Part shown: positions 8,596 to 16,386 of the stretch, piece after piece
Layout: each line of letters starts with the position of its first letter
How positions within the stretch are numbered: the stretch's first letter is position 1
Origin: DUOX01 sp050944015
GTDB lineage: Bacteria > Bacillota > Clostridia > Oscillospirales > Oscillospiraceae
Assembly (NCBI GenBank): GCA_050944015.1
Contig: JBMNQG010000004.1
Coordinates: 3,893 to 67,892, forward strand
Reading direction: 5' to 3'
DNA: 64,000 bases
Translations under genes and position numbers: made by a program
The notes under the pieces: model-generated
Told to the model about the DNA's origin: nothing
Databases searched by the model: none
Seen by the model: only the letters and a program-made list of their open reading frames with translations

Positions 8596-10592
8596 TTGCT
8601 CAGAACCTTTGCGTAGTAGTCGTTATCAAGTATGGCGGCAGAATACTGGAACATGTCTTTTATCCTGCTGAGCATGTTGCGGGCGTAGTTGTCCCTTTCC
8701 TCCTGAGACCACTCTAAGCCCTCGATTGGCGTAAACACGTCAGTGGTGGCGTTGTAGCGGCCCGTCTCGGAAATGAAGCTGTGATTGTAGAAGACCACCA
8801 GGCCTTCCGAGTCGGACAGTATGTCCCTGCCCATTACAAGACGCGAATCATAGCTCAGCCCGAAAAGATTCGCAAGGGTGGGCATGATATCCAGGCTGGA
8901 GCAGGGTTTCGTTATCCTGACAGGCTCCTCCATGTTGGCGCACCAGATTATAAGGGTGCTGTGGTAAAGTTCAAAGCTTGTGTCTATGGGGCCGCCGTAA
9001 AGCTCTTCAATCTCGGAAAGCTCCAGAGCATAGGGGTAGTGGTCGCCGGATATGACGATGACGGTGTCTTCCAGTATTCCCTCCTCGTCAAGCCTTTTTA
9101 TAAGTTCCTCCACGGCCAGGTCGAATTCCATGTTACAGGCGATATAGGCCCTTGGCCCTTCGGAATAGGGCAGGTCGGAGACCTCGTCCATGTGCTTGTA
9201 GGACATGGCGTTTCCAGCAAAGGTGTAGTAAAGGTGGCCGCTGACCGTCATGTAATAGACGTGGAAGGGAGGCTCGTTTATGTATTCTCCAACGGTATTC
9301 TGCACCATTTCAAGGTCGGAAGCAGGCCATGTGTCGGTAACTACAAGGCCGTTTCCCACGCCCTTAAAGACATAGCCCATGTTGGGATGGCTCAGGTGCC
9401 TGTTATAATATGTGTAATCATGGTTGTGATACGCGTAGCATTTGTAGCCGCAGCGGGAAAGAAGATCTCCAAACCCAAAGGGCATGTAATTGTCCGAGGA
9501 TTTGGAGAAGCTCCAGACCCCCACTTTGGGTATAAGGCCCGTGAGAGTCACGTATTCCCCGTCCGAGGTTGAAACGCCCCATATTGGGTTATAAAAGTTC
9601 TCGAAGACAAAGCCGGAGTTTGCCAGCTTCCAAAGGGTAGGCGTGTGTTTTTCGCTGAGGGCAAAGGAGGAAAAGCCCTCCGCCACTATCCAGACCAGGT
9701 TTTTGCCGCTGAACATGCCGGTGTATTCGTTTTTGAGGGTAGGCTCCACGGAGGAGAAATACCGATGCATATCCTGGATAACCTCGTCCGTTTCGTTCTC
9801 CATCAGGGCGTCAAAGTCAATCTGCAGCACATTGGGCTCGTACAGGATGAATCCGGCGGGAGCGGGGGCCAGCTCCTCGGGAGTAAGAAGCTCTGCCGGT
9901 TCCGGGGGCATGTTTTCCTCAACCCCGGCAATCAGTGTGTCGGCCTCTTTAGTCTCGGAGCTTAAAAACTCCCGCAGGTCTATCCTGAAAGTGGTGAGAG
10001 CCCCGAAATAGCTGACGGAAAGCTCGGGCACAAAGCTCTCGCTGTACAAATACTTGGCGGACATGACGCCGGCGGACGTTCCCATTATGGCGGTATTGGC
10101 CAGAACCTGCAATCCCATAAAGGTGAAGCACAGGCCGGCCCTAAACCTGTCGTGCATGGGGTGCGCGGGAAGCATCTTTTTCCCGAAAACAAGCCACAGG
10201 ATGAAGGGGATGAATACAATTATTAGCCCGGGCATGGCGCGCCAGATTCCCTGAAGGGTCTCCCGCCAGAAGTTCCCGATAACGTCGCCCGCCTGGGATA
10301 CGGAATAGGCGGTAAGGAAGGTTTTAAATATGCCGTAATACACGGTCTGCGTTGCGAAAATCAGCGTGGCCGCAAAAAGCAGGGCCGCAAACAGCTTTGA
10401 GGAAAACCTTGCGTTATTCAGGCAGCAGACGAAGGTTGCAAGAGTCCCCGCCGCCGCAGCCAGGAGGACGGTGAATACCAGCCCTCTCAAGGTCATGGTG
10501 CGGAAGCACCAGAGTTTTAGGAAAAGTTCAAGGTATATGAAGCTTAAAGGCATGTATATCAGCCAAAACCTTTCCCGCAGAATTTTTTTCAT
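8592..10592 (-). CDS. LTA synthase family membrane sulfatase
   Basis: 666-residue protein with five N-terminal membrane helices (about 10-180), a linker rich in Glu/Pro, and an extracellular alkaline-phosphatase/sulfatase domain. Metal- and substrate-binding motifs are visible: Glu305 in WIVAEGFSSF, probable nucleophile Thr342 in STSDGEY, and the SGDHYPY motif near the C terminus. LtaS-type enzymes transfer glycerophosphate from phosphatidylglycerol to build lipoteichoic acid; other family members modify polymers differently. It lies 24 nt downstream of a penicillin-binding protein gene and overlaps the MATE gene, forming an envelope operon. The exact polymer is unknown. Confidence 0.88.
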   Translation of the reverse strand: MKKILRERFWLIYMPLSFIYLELFLKLWCFRTMTLRGLVFTVLLAAAAGTLATFVCCLNNARFSSKLFAALLFAATLIFATQTVYYGIFKTFLTAYSVSQAGDVIGNFWRETLQGIWRAMPGLIIVFIPFILWLVFGKKMLPAHPMHDRFRAGLCFTFMGLQVLANTAIMGTSAGVMSAKYLYSESFVPELSVSYFGALTTFRIDLREFLSSETKEADTLIAGVEENMPPEPAELLTPEELAPAPAGFILYEPNVLQIDFDALMENETDEVIQDMHRYFSSVEPTLKNEYTGMFSGKNLVWIVAEGFSSFALSEKHTPTLWKLANSGFVFENFYNPIWGVSTSDGEYVTLTGLIPKVGVWSFSKSSDNYMPFGFGDLLSRCGYKCYAYHNHDYTYYNRHLSHPNMGYVFKGVGNGLVVTDTWPASDLEMVQNTVGEYINEPPFHVYYMTVSGHLYYTFAGNAMSYKHMDEVSDLPYSEGPRAYIACNMEFDLAVEELIKRLDEEGILEDTVIVISGDHYPYALELSEIEELYGGPIDTSFELYHSTLIIWCANMEEPVRITKPCSSLDIMPTLANLFGLSYDSRLVMGRDILSDSEGLVVFYNHSFISETGRYNATTDVFTPIEGLEWSQEERDNYARNMLSRIKDMFQYSAAILDNDYYAKVLSK

Positions 10593-10616
10593 GCTGATAC
10601 TCCCTTTAAGATATAA

Positions 10617-11936
10617 TCATGAAACCGCCTTCTGGAGGACGGTGTTTGCCACAGGGCCGGCCGCCGCCAGCCCGCCGCCGCCGTTTTCCACCAGCACCAC
10701 GAAGGCTAAAGGATTTTCTTCATCGTCCAGAAAGCCTGCAAACCAGGCGTGGGAGCTGCCGTCTCCCACCTCGGCGGTTCCGGTCTTGGCGCACAGCTTA
10801 AGGCCGGGGAAGCGCCACTCCCCATAGGAATACGCCACATTATAGGACATCATTTCCGCCAGGGCCTCGGCGGTATCCGCGCTTAAAATGCGTTTTTCCG
10901 CCCTGTTCTCAAGAAGGCCGCGCTCCATCAGCAGGGTGGGCTCCTTCACAATGCCGCCGTTGGCTATTGCCGCCACAAGCCGCAGCATGGAATAGGGGGT
11001 CACAAGGTCGTTATGCTGGCCTATGCCGGACCAGGCCAGGGCGGTGTCGGAATCGGCGGCCTTTTCAAAGTTGCCCGCCGCGGTGGAAATCCCGTCCAAA
11101 TCATGGGATGACGTCAGACCCAGCTCCCGGCAGTAGCGGTCAAGGATGTCCGGCCCCAGCTCCACCGACAGCTCGGCGAAGGCGCAGTTGCAGGAGTTGG
11201 CGAAGGCCTGCTCTATGGTCTGGCTGCCGTGGACGCCGGAGCAGGTGACGACCCCGTCCGAAAGGGCGAAGCTGCCGGGGCAGTAAAAGCTGCGCTCCTT
11301 AAGGTCATCGATATTGTCTATAGCGGCGGCCAGGGTTACCAGCTTGAACACGGAGCCGGGGGTGAAGGCAGAGCTGATTGCCCTGTTCAGAAAGACCCCC
11401 TCGTAAGCGTTACCAGACAAATCGGGGCTGGTGTTGGGGTCATAGCTGGGGGAACTGACCATGCACAGAATTTCCCATGTGCGATAGTCCATCGCCAGCA
11501 CGGCCCCTTTTCTCCCTGCCAAAGCCTCATAGGCGGCCACATTCAGCCGGGAATCAATGGCCAGCGCCACGGTTTCCCCGTCTCCCCAGGTGCCGTTTAT
11601 CGGGCTGTAGCCTGCCAGTGTGGACGCAAAGGCAGTCACGGCGCCGGTGCCGATGTTCCCCCCGTAGTCTCCCGCCACGTGGAGGCAGGCTATGCGGGTG
11701 GCGGGGTCGTCCGAGTAGTAATATACCCCGTTCCCGGCTGCGGCCAGTAGAATGCCGTTCCTGTCGGTGAGGGTGCCGGTGTTCAGGACTCCGCCGCTGT
11801 AAACGCTTCGGTTGGCGGGGAACATGGCCCAGTCCTTGCCGTGGTCAATGAATTCAAGCACGTAGGCGCAAAGCCCCACAATTATCAGCGCGGCTATGAG
11901 TAGGGCGGCGTTTGCCCGGCGCTTTACTTTTTTCAT
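10617..11936 (-). CDS. Penicillin-binding protein, transpeptidase (PbpA/FtsI-like)
   Basis: Cross-links peptidoglycan at the outer membrane face. 439 residues: cytoplasmic basic start, one membrane anchor at 8-28, a short dimerisation-type region, then the transpeptidase domain. The three active-site motifs are intact: Ser195-V-F-Lys198, Ser248-C-Asn250 and Lys384-Thr-Gly386. It is shorter than typical class B PBPs and resembles the PbpA type that partners RodA in actinobacteria. Its ATG overlaps the stop of the upstream FHA-FtsW gene by 4 nt, so the SEDS polymerase and its transpeptidase are co-translated. Confidence 0.9.
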   Translation of the reverse strand: MKKVKRRANAALLIAALIIVGLCAYVLEFIDHGKDWAMFPANRSVYSGGVLNTGTLTDRNGILLAAAGNGVYYYSDDPATRIACLHVAGDYGGNIGTGAVTAFASTLAGYSPINGTWGDGETVALAIDSRLNVAAYEALAGRKGAVLAMDYRTWEILCMVSSPSYDPNTSPDLSGNAYEGVFLNRAISSAFTPGSVFKLVTLAAAIDNIDDLKERSFYCPGSFALSDGVVTCSGVHGSQTIEQAFANSCNCAFAELSVELGPDILDRYCRELGLTSSHDLDGISTAAGNFEKAADSDTALAWSGIGQHNDLVTPYSMLRLVAAIANGGIVKEPTLLMERGLLENRAEKRILSADTAEALAEMMSYNVAYSYGEWRFPGLKLCAKTGTAEVGDGSSHAWFAGFLDDEENPLAFVVLVENGGGGLAAAGPVANTVLQKAVS

Positions 11937-13693
11937 TCGGGTTCCTCCTCCCAGGAAGGCTCCGCCTCGTATTCCCCGTCATCGTATTCGCCGTATTCTT
12001 CCTCATAGCCGGTATTGCTGTGGTACTTGGAAGGCGGCTTTACTACGAAGCTGGCGTTTTGCCGGGTGTCTCCCGCCTTTATGAAGGCCAGCAGTGCCCA
12101 GCAGGAAATTAGGCTGCTGCCGCCCCGGGAGACAAAGGGGAAGGTGACTCCCGTAAAGGGCAGAATGTCCAGGGAGCCGAAAACGTTCAGCGCCATCTGC
12201 ACCATCATCATGCTTACGGCGGCGCAGGAGGCGATAACGTAAAAGGAGGAGCGACCGTGGGTGGAGCTTTTAACGGCGAAGGCCGCCAGAAGGATTACGC
12301 CGAATACGGCGCATACGGCCACGATAAACCCCAGTTCCTCGCAGAGGAGGGCAAATACCATGTCCGTGTCAGCGGCCACAATTCCGCTCAGCCAGCCCCG
12401 CCCCGCCCCCTGGCCGAACATCCCGCCTGAAGCCGCCGCCGACAGGGCCCTTGTCTGCTGGTAGCCCGTGTCGTTGGCGTATTCCCAGACATGACCCCAG
12501 GTGGCAAAGCGCTGGGCAATGTGAGGCTTTACGGTGATGGCCAGAAAGCCAGCCAGGCCCGCTCCGGTTACGGCAAGAAATATGGTGGCGATATTGCCGG
12601 AACGCATGAAGGATATGACAAGAAAGGTGGCAAAAAATATCAGGGCGGTTCCGAAATCGCCCATAATCGCCAGGGCGCCCACGCAGACGGCGGAAAAGGC
12701 GATGAACAGAAAGAGGTTCCGGCCCATAAACAGCCTGTCCAGGGAGGCCGCCCCGGCGTAGATATAAGCTATCTTGACAAACTCCGAGGGCTGCAGGGAA
12801 AAACCCGCAATGTATATCCAGTTTTTTGCCCCGAAGACTTCCTCGCTCATCAGCAGGTTCAAAGCCAGCAGGGCGAGGGCGGCAAAGCCCGCAGGCCATC
12901 GGAGGGCCTTTGCCCTGCCCAGTTCACGAAGCCACCAGCCCAGGGCGATAAACAGGCCGATGCCCGCAAGCAGCAGGATTACCTGCTTTGTCATGTTTTC
13001 GGGCACGGAGGAGGCCGCCACTGACAGCCTCAAGGTGCTGAGCAGAAAGGCGATGGTTTCCGCCTCAAAGCCCGTTCGCCGTATGGAGCGCATTATAAGG
13101 TAGTAGCACCACATGGCAATGGAGAGGGCGAGAAAGGCCAGCAGGATCCCTTGGGTATGTTCCGGTTCGGAGAAAACTCCATGCTGCAGGGCCAAAAGCA
13201 GCTGAAATATGGTAAGTATAAAAAAGCTGATGCCCGGCCTGATGAGCCTGCCCGGCTCCCTCCGCTGCCGGGAGAGGGAAAGGCGTTCCTCCTCGTTTAA
13301 GTCCATAAAATCCAGATGGACGCCGGCAAGGGTAAGCCGGTCACCGTCTTTCAGTTCCGCCGCGTCCACGCTCTCCCCGTTGACCTGGATCCCGCCCTTG
13401 GAGCCAAGGTCGTATACCGTCCATACGCCTTTGCCGTTGCGGATAAGTGCGGCGTGGCTGCGGGAGACGGTAGGGTAGGCCACGACTATATCTGAAAGGC
13501 GGGAGCGCCCTATGATGCATTCCCAGTGCCGCACGGGCACGGCGGTTCCGTCCGGCAGGCGAATGTATGCCCATATCTCCGGCTCGTAACGCTCCCGAAG
13601 CATGGAGCGGCCGCAGCGCACAAGCAGCCAGGCTGCCAGAAGGGGCAGCAGGTACCGGGAGAAAAGTATGATGTTTTGAGGGAAAACTTCCAC
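11933..13693 (-). CDS. FHA domain fused to FtsW/RodA/SpoVE-family glycan polymerase
   Basis: 586 residues. Residues 8-28 form a membrane anchor; 55-132 form a forkhead-associated (phosphothreonine-binding) domain with GR at 62-63, SRSH at 77-80 and Asn105; residues about 150-545 form a SEDS membrane domain with ten or so helices. SEDS hallmarks are QPSEFVKIAY, GDFGTALIFF, the loop GQGAGRGWLSG and the Asp444 region (AADTDMVFALLCEELGF). SEDS proteins polymerise lipid II. The start is GTG with AAAGGAGG 6 nt upstream. The fusion suggests that polymerase activity or recruitment responds to Ser/Thr kinase signalling. The acidic tail (about 555-586) is rich in Glu, Asp and Tyr. Confidence 0.88.
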   Translation of the reverse strand: MEVFPQNIILFSRYLLPLLAAWLLVRCGRSMLRERYEPEIWAYIRLPDGTAVPVRHWECIIGRSRLSDIVVAYPTVSRSHAALIRNGKGVWTVYDLGSKGGIQVNGESVDAAELKDGDRLTLAGVHLDFMDLNEEERLSLSRQRREPGRLIRPGISFFILTIFQLLLALQHGVFSEPEHTQGILLAFLALSIAMWCYYLIMRSIRRTGFEAETIAFLLSTLRLSVAASSVPENMTKQVILLLAGIGLFIALGWWLRELGRAKALRWPAGFAALALLALNLLMSEEVFGAKNWIYIAGFSLQPSEFVKIAYIYAGAASLDRLFMGRNLFLFIAFSAVCVGALAIMGDFGTALIFFATFLVISFMRSGNIATIFLAVTGAGLAGFLAITVKPHIAQRFATWGHVWEYANDTGYQQTRALSAAASGGMFGQGAGRGWLSGIVAADTDMVFALLCEELGFIVAVCAVFGVILLAAFAVKSSTHGRSSFYVIASCAAVSMMMVQMALNVFGSLDILPFTGVTFPFVSRGGSSLISCWALLAFIKAGDTRQNASFVVKPPSKYHSNTGYEEEYGEYDDGEYEAEPSWEEEPE

Positions 13694-13748
13694 CGGAAAC
13701 CTCCTTTATACTGGCAGAAACCGGGCTAGGTCTGCTTGAAAACATACC

Positions 13749-13778
13749 ATTATATCACTATTTTGCTGCTGTTGACAA
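13749..13778 (-). promoter_or_regulatory. Promoter of the FHA-FtsW/PBP operon
   Basis: Minus strand TTGTCA (13773-13778), 18-nt spacer, TATAAT (13749-13754). Its -35 box physically overlaps the -35 box of the divergent NusG-II promoter, so the two promoters should compete for RNA polymerase. Confidence 0.7.
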
Positions 13779-13800
13779 GCCGAGGGGATTTATGTAAGAT
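13772..13800 (+). promoter_or_regulatory. Promoter of the NusG-II/Gx transporter operon
   Basis: TTGACA (13772-13777), 17-nt spacer, TAAGAT (13795-13800). The first ATG of the gene is only 6 nt past the -10 box, so transcription should begin at or next to the start codon. Confidence 0.7.
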
Positions 13801-13806
13801 GTCACT

Positions 13807-14163
13807 ATGGATGAAAAGACTAAAAAATGGATTATATTGTTTGGGGCATTGTTTATTGCCGGCTGCGGCGCTTTCCTGCTCCTGAAAAGCCTGGGCACCG
13901 GCGGAGCCATTGCAAAAATTTACGTGGACGGGGAACTGATAGAGAGCATTGACTTAAACGCGGTGGTGCTGCCCTATGAGTTCACCGTGGAAAGTCCGAG
14001 AGGGTATAACAAGGTTTTGGTGGAGCATGGCAGGATATCCGTAATCGAGGCCGACTGCCCGGACCACCTTTGCATAAAACAGGGCGCCATTGAAACCGAC
14101 GCGATACCAATTGTCTGCCTGCCTCACCGCCTGGTGATAATGATAGAGGGGGTCAGCCCATGA
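13807..14163 (+). CDS. NusG domain II-containing small secreted/anchored protein
   Basis: 118 residues: a membrane or signal segment at about 9-29, then a single NusG-II-like beta domain (IAKIYVDGELIESIDL, RISVIEADCPDHLCIKQGAI, IVCLPHRLVIMI). Two cysteines in DCPDHLC and one in VCLPH are characteristic of this group, which is typically encoded next to a Gx/heptaprenyl-diphosphate-synthase component I gene, as here. Function is not established; a periplasmic-side role in electron transfer or in quinone or flavin metabolism is sometimes guessed. No Shine-Dalgarno sequence is visible and the start lies where transcription should begin. Its stop overlaps the next ATG. Confidence 0.85.
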   Translation: MDEKTKKWIILFGALFIAGCGAFLLLKSLGTGGAIAKIYVDGELIESIDLNAVVLPYEFTVESPRGYNKVLVEHGRISVIEADCPDHLCIKQGAIETDAIPIVCLPHRLVIMIEGVSP

Positions 14164-14660
14164 ATATCCGGCGCTTGACCCTGATGGCGACCTTGGCCGC
14201 CGCAGCCCTGACCATATTCGTAGCGGAGTCACAGATACCTCCAGTAGTGCCCCTGCCCGGCATAAAACTGGGCCTTGCCAATATAATTACACTGGTGGCA
14301 ATGTCCATTCTCAGCCGGAGGGATGCGGGGCTTATTTTGGCCGTGCGGATAATTCTGGGCAGCATTTTTACAGGGAGCGTATCCTCCCTAATTTTCAGCC
14401 TGGCAGGGGGAGTGCTGGCCTTTGCCGTCATGGCTGCAGTTATCGGGCTTTTTCCAGAAAAGCTAATATGGGTTGTAAGCACTTTGGGCGCCATAGGCCA
14501 CAACACAGGGCAGCTTATTGCGGCAGTTTTTGTAACCGGAACCCCGGGCATATTGATTTATGCCCCGGCACTTCTGGCCTCCTCCATAATAACCGGTGTT
14601 TTTACCGGCCTGGCGTCAATGTACCTGATCCGCAGCTTCAAAAAAATAGCGAATAAGTGA
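14160..14660 (+). CDS. Gx transporter family membrane protein (HepA/heptaprenyl component-I-like)
   Basis: 166-residue membrane protein with five or six helices, of the family long annotated as heptaprenyl diphosphate synthase component I. The N terminus has VPLPGIKLGLANIITL, close to the hallmark PG(I/V)KLGLANI motif, and residues 60-150 contain ILGSIFTG and GHNTGQL. These proteins resemble ECF-type substrate-binding components; a transport role for a polyprenyl-related or vitamin substrate is plausible but unproven. It overlaps the NusG-II gene by 4 nt (ATGA), a pairing seen across Clostridia. Confidence 0.88.
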   Translation: MNIRRLTLMATLAAAALTIFVAESQIPPVVPLPGIKLGLANIITLVAMSILSRRDAGLILAVRIILGSIFTGSVSSLIFSLAGGVLAFAVMAAVIGLFPEKLIWVVSTLGAIGHNTGQLIAAVFVTGTPGILIYAPALLASSIITGVFTGLASMYLIRSFKKIANK

Positions 14661-14798
14661 AGCGGTGACAAGCTCCATTATGCTTTTAGACGTTTGAAAA
14701 AGCAGAAAGTCTCGCAGGATTTACCTTTTTTCTGAACCTTTTGAATGTTACACGGCGAGCCCAAAGCGGAAATGGAAAAACCCATCCAGAAAGTTTCC

Positions 14799-14836
14799 AA
14801 AGGCTCCAGACCTCTTCAAGGGAGCTTTTTGTTTTT
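14799..14836 (+). terminator. Terminator after the Gx transporter gene
   Basis: AAAGGCTCC pairs imperfectly with GGGAGCTTT across a 12-nt loop, followed by TTGTTTTTG. It is about 140 nt past the Gx stop codon, so the operon would carry a long 3' untranslated region. Confidence 0.45.
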
Positions 14837-14925
14837 GTAGGAAAGTCCCGGCAGGAAATAATAGAAGGGCTAATGGAGAAAAAAGCTTATTCGGTACATA
14901 ACCATAAATATAATAGCACACCCCT

Positions 14926-14956
14926 TTGTTTTTTGTAATTATTTGTGTATTATAAT
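14926..14956 (+). promoter_or_regulatory. Probable trkA promoter
   Basis: TATAAT at 14951-14956 is consensus; the best -35 match is TTGTTT at 14926-14931, with a long 19-nt spacer. The -10 is convincing and the -35 is not. Confidence 0.4.
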
Positions 14957-15014
14957 AACAATTAATTGGAGTAAAATGTCTTTTAAATGAAGCTTTTTGG
15001 GGGTAAATAAAAAA

Positions 15015-16382
15015 ATGAGAATTGTCATTGTCGGCGCGGGCAAGGTTGGTTCCACCCTTGCCGACCAGCTCACAAGGGAAGGCCATGACATTATTGTTAT
15101 CGATAATGACCGGGATGTGGTCAGGAGACTGTCTGACGAGCTGGATGTGCTGACTGTTTACGGCAATGGCGCCAGCCTGGATGTGCAAAGGGACGCCGAC
15201 GTGGAGGACAGCGATTTGCTGATTGCAGTCACGTCCCAGGATGAACTGAATTTAATGTGCTGCATCCTTGCCAGGAAGCTGGGCTGCCAAAATACTATAG
15301 CCCGGGTCCGCAATCCCGAATACGCCCAGCAAAGTTATTTCCTCAAGGATGAGCTGGGGCTGTCCATGATTGTAAATCCCGAGTGGACTGCAGCCCGGGA
15401 GGTTTTCCGTCTGATGCAGTTTCCCGCATTCATGAAAAGGGACTCCTTTGCCAAGGGGAGAGTGGATATTGTTGAGCTACTCATAAAAGAAGGCGGCTTT
15501 CTGGACGGGGTGGTTCTCAGGGAACTGCACAAGAAGATGAGCATAAGGGTTCTCGTCTGCGCCGTCCAAAGGGATTCGGAAGTATTCATACCAGACGGCA
15601 ACTTCCGGCTTGAGGCTGGAGACAAAATATATGTAACCGCACAGACGACCGACCTGGTGGAATTGACCAAGATAATCGGCGAGAAGAACTACAAGGCAAA
15701 AAACGTGCTGATAATTGGAGGCAGCCGCATAGCCGAGTATTTGACCCACATGCTGCTTAAGACGGGAACCCATGTTAAGATTATTGAAAAAGACTACGAG
15801 CGCAGCATGTTTCTTGCGGAAACGTTCCCGGAAGCCACCATTATCAATGGCGACGGCTCAAGCCAGGAGGTGCTCAAGGCGGAAAACGCCGCTCAGGCTG
15901 ATACCCTGATAACTCTGACCAATATCGACGAGGAGAATCTTATCATCTCCTTTTACGCCAACCACATTGGTGTGCCCCAGGTTATTACGAAGGTAAACCG
16001 CACGGAATACATTGAGCTGTTCCAGAACAAGGGAATCGATAGAGCCTTCAGCCCGAAACTGATGTGTGCGGACAACATCGTGCGCTATGTCAGGGCCATG
16101 CAGAACACCGAGGGAAGCTCGATTCTTTCCCTGCACCATCTCGTAAACGGACAAGTGCATGCCCTGGAATGCAACGTCACCGAAAAAACCCTCAATTTGG
16201 GGAAGACTTTGGCGGAAATACAGCTAAAACAAAATCTTCTTGTGGCGTGCATAAACCGTATGGGCAAGATAATTATCCCCAGCGGAAAAGACACCCTTCG
16301 CGTGAGGGACACCGTCGTAGTGGTTACCGCCACCGACAGGGTAATTCTGGACCTCAACGACATATTTGTTCAGGAAGTATGA
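15015..16382 (+). CDS. trkA: Trk system potassium uptake protein TrkA (two RCK domains)
   Basis: Cytoplasmic regulatory subunit that gates the TrkH channel; binds NAD(H)/ATP and often c-di-AMP. 455 residues in two RCK repeats, each with a nucleotide-binding Rossmann part and an RCK_C part: MRIVIVGAGKVGSTLADQL with the acidic IVIDND at the end of beta-2, and the second repeat from about residue 228 (VLIIGGSRIAEYL, IIEKD). Start is the ATG; a TTG 18 nt upstream lies inside the GGGGG ribosome binding site. It overlaps nothing but is followed 4 nt later by trkH, so the two form one operon. Confidence 0.94.
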   Translation: MRIVIVGAGKVGSTLADQLTREGHDIIVIDNDRDVVRRLSDELDVLTVYGNGASLDVQRDADVEDSDLLIAVTSQDELNLMCCILARKLGCQNTIARVRNPEYAQQSYFLKDELGLSMIVNPEWTAAREVFRLMQFPAFMKRDSFAKGRVDIVELLIKEGGFLDGVVLRELHKKMSIRVLVCAVQRDSEVFIPDGNFRLEAGDKIYVTAQTTDLVELTKIIGEKNYKAKNVLIIGGSRIAEYLTHMLLKTGTHVKIIEKDYERSMFLAETFPEATIINGDGSSQEVLKAENAAQADTLITLTNIDEENLIISFYANHIGVPQVITKVNRTEYIELFQNKGIDRAFSPKLMCADNIVRYVRAMQNTEGSSILSLHHLVNGQVHALECNVTEKTLNLGKTLAEIQLKQNLLVACINRMGKIIIPSGKDTLRVRDTVVVVTATDRVILDLNDIFVQEV

Positions 16383-16386
16383 AACC

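Larger units (their letters stand above)
14661..15014. other. Non-coding interval between the Gx transporter and trkA
   Basis: About 350 bases with no convincing gene. It holds a terminator-like hairpin near 14799-14836, an AT-rich promoter region near 14926-14956, and two short GCAGGA-containing motifs. A short open frame in 14741-14938 has no ribosome binding site or recognisable protein and looks non-coding. No riboswitch class is recognisable by eye. Confidence 0.5.

Noticed and set aside
14661..15014. Riboswitch (c-di-AMP type) or a decayed gene upstream of trkA
   Set aside because: The c-di-AMP class motif could not be matched, and the short frame in this gap has no ribosome binding site or family.
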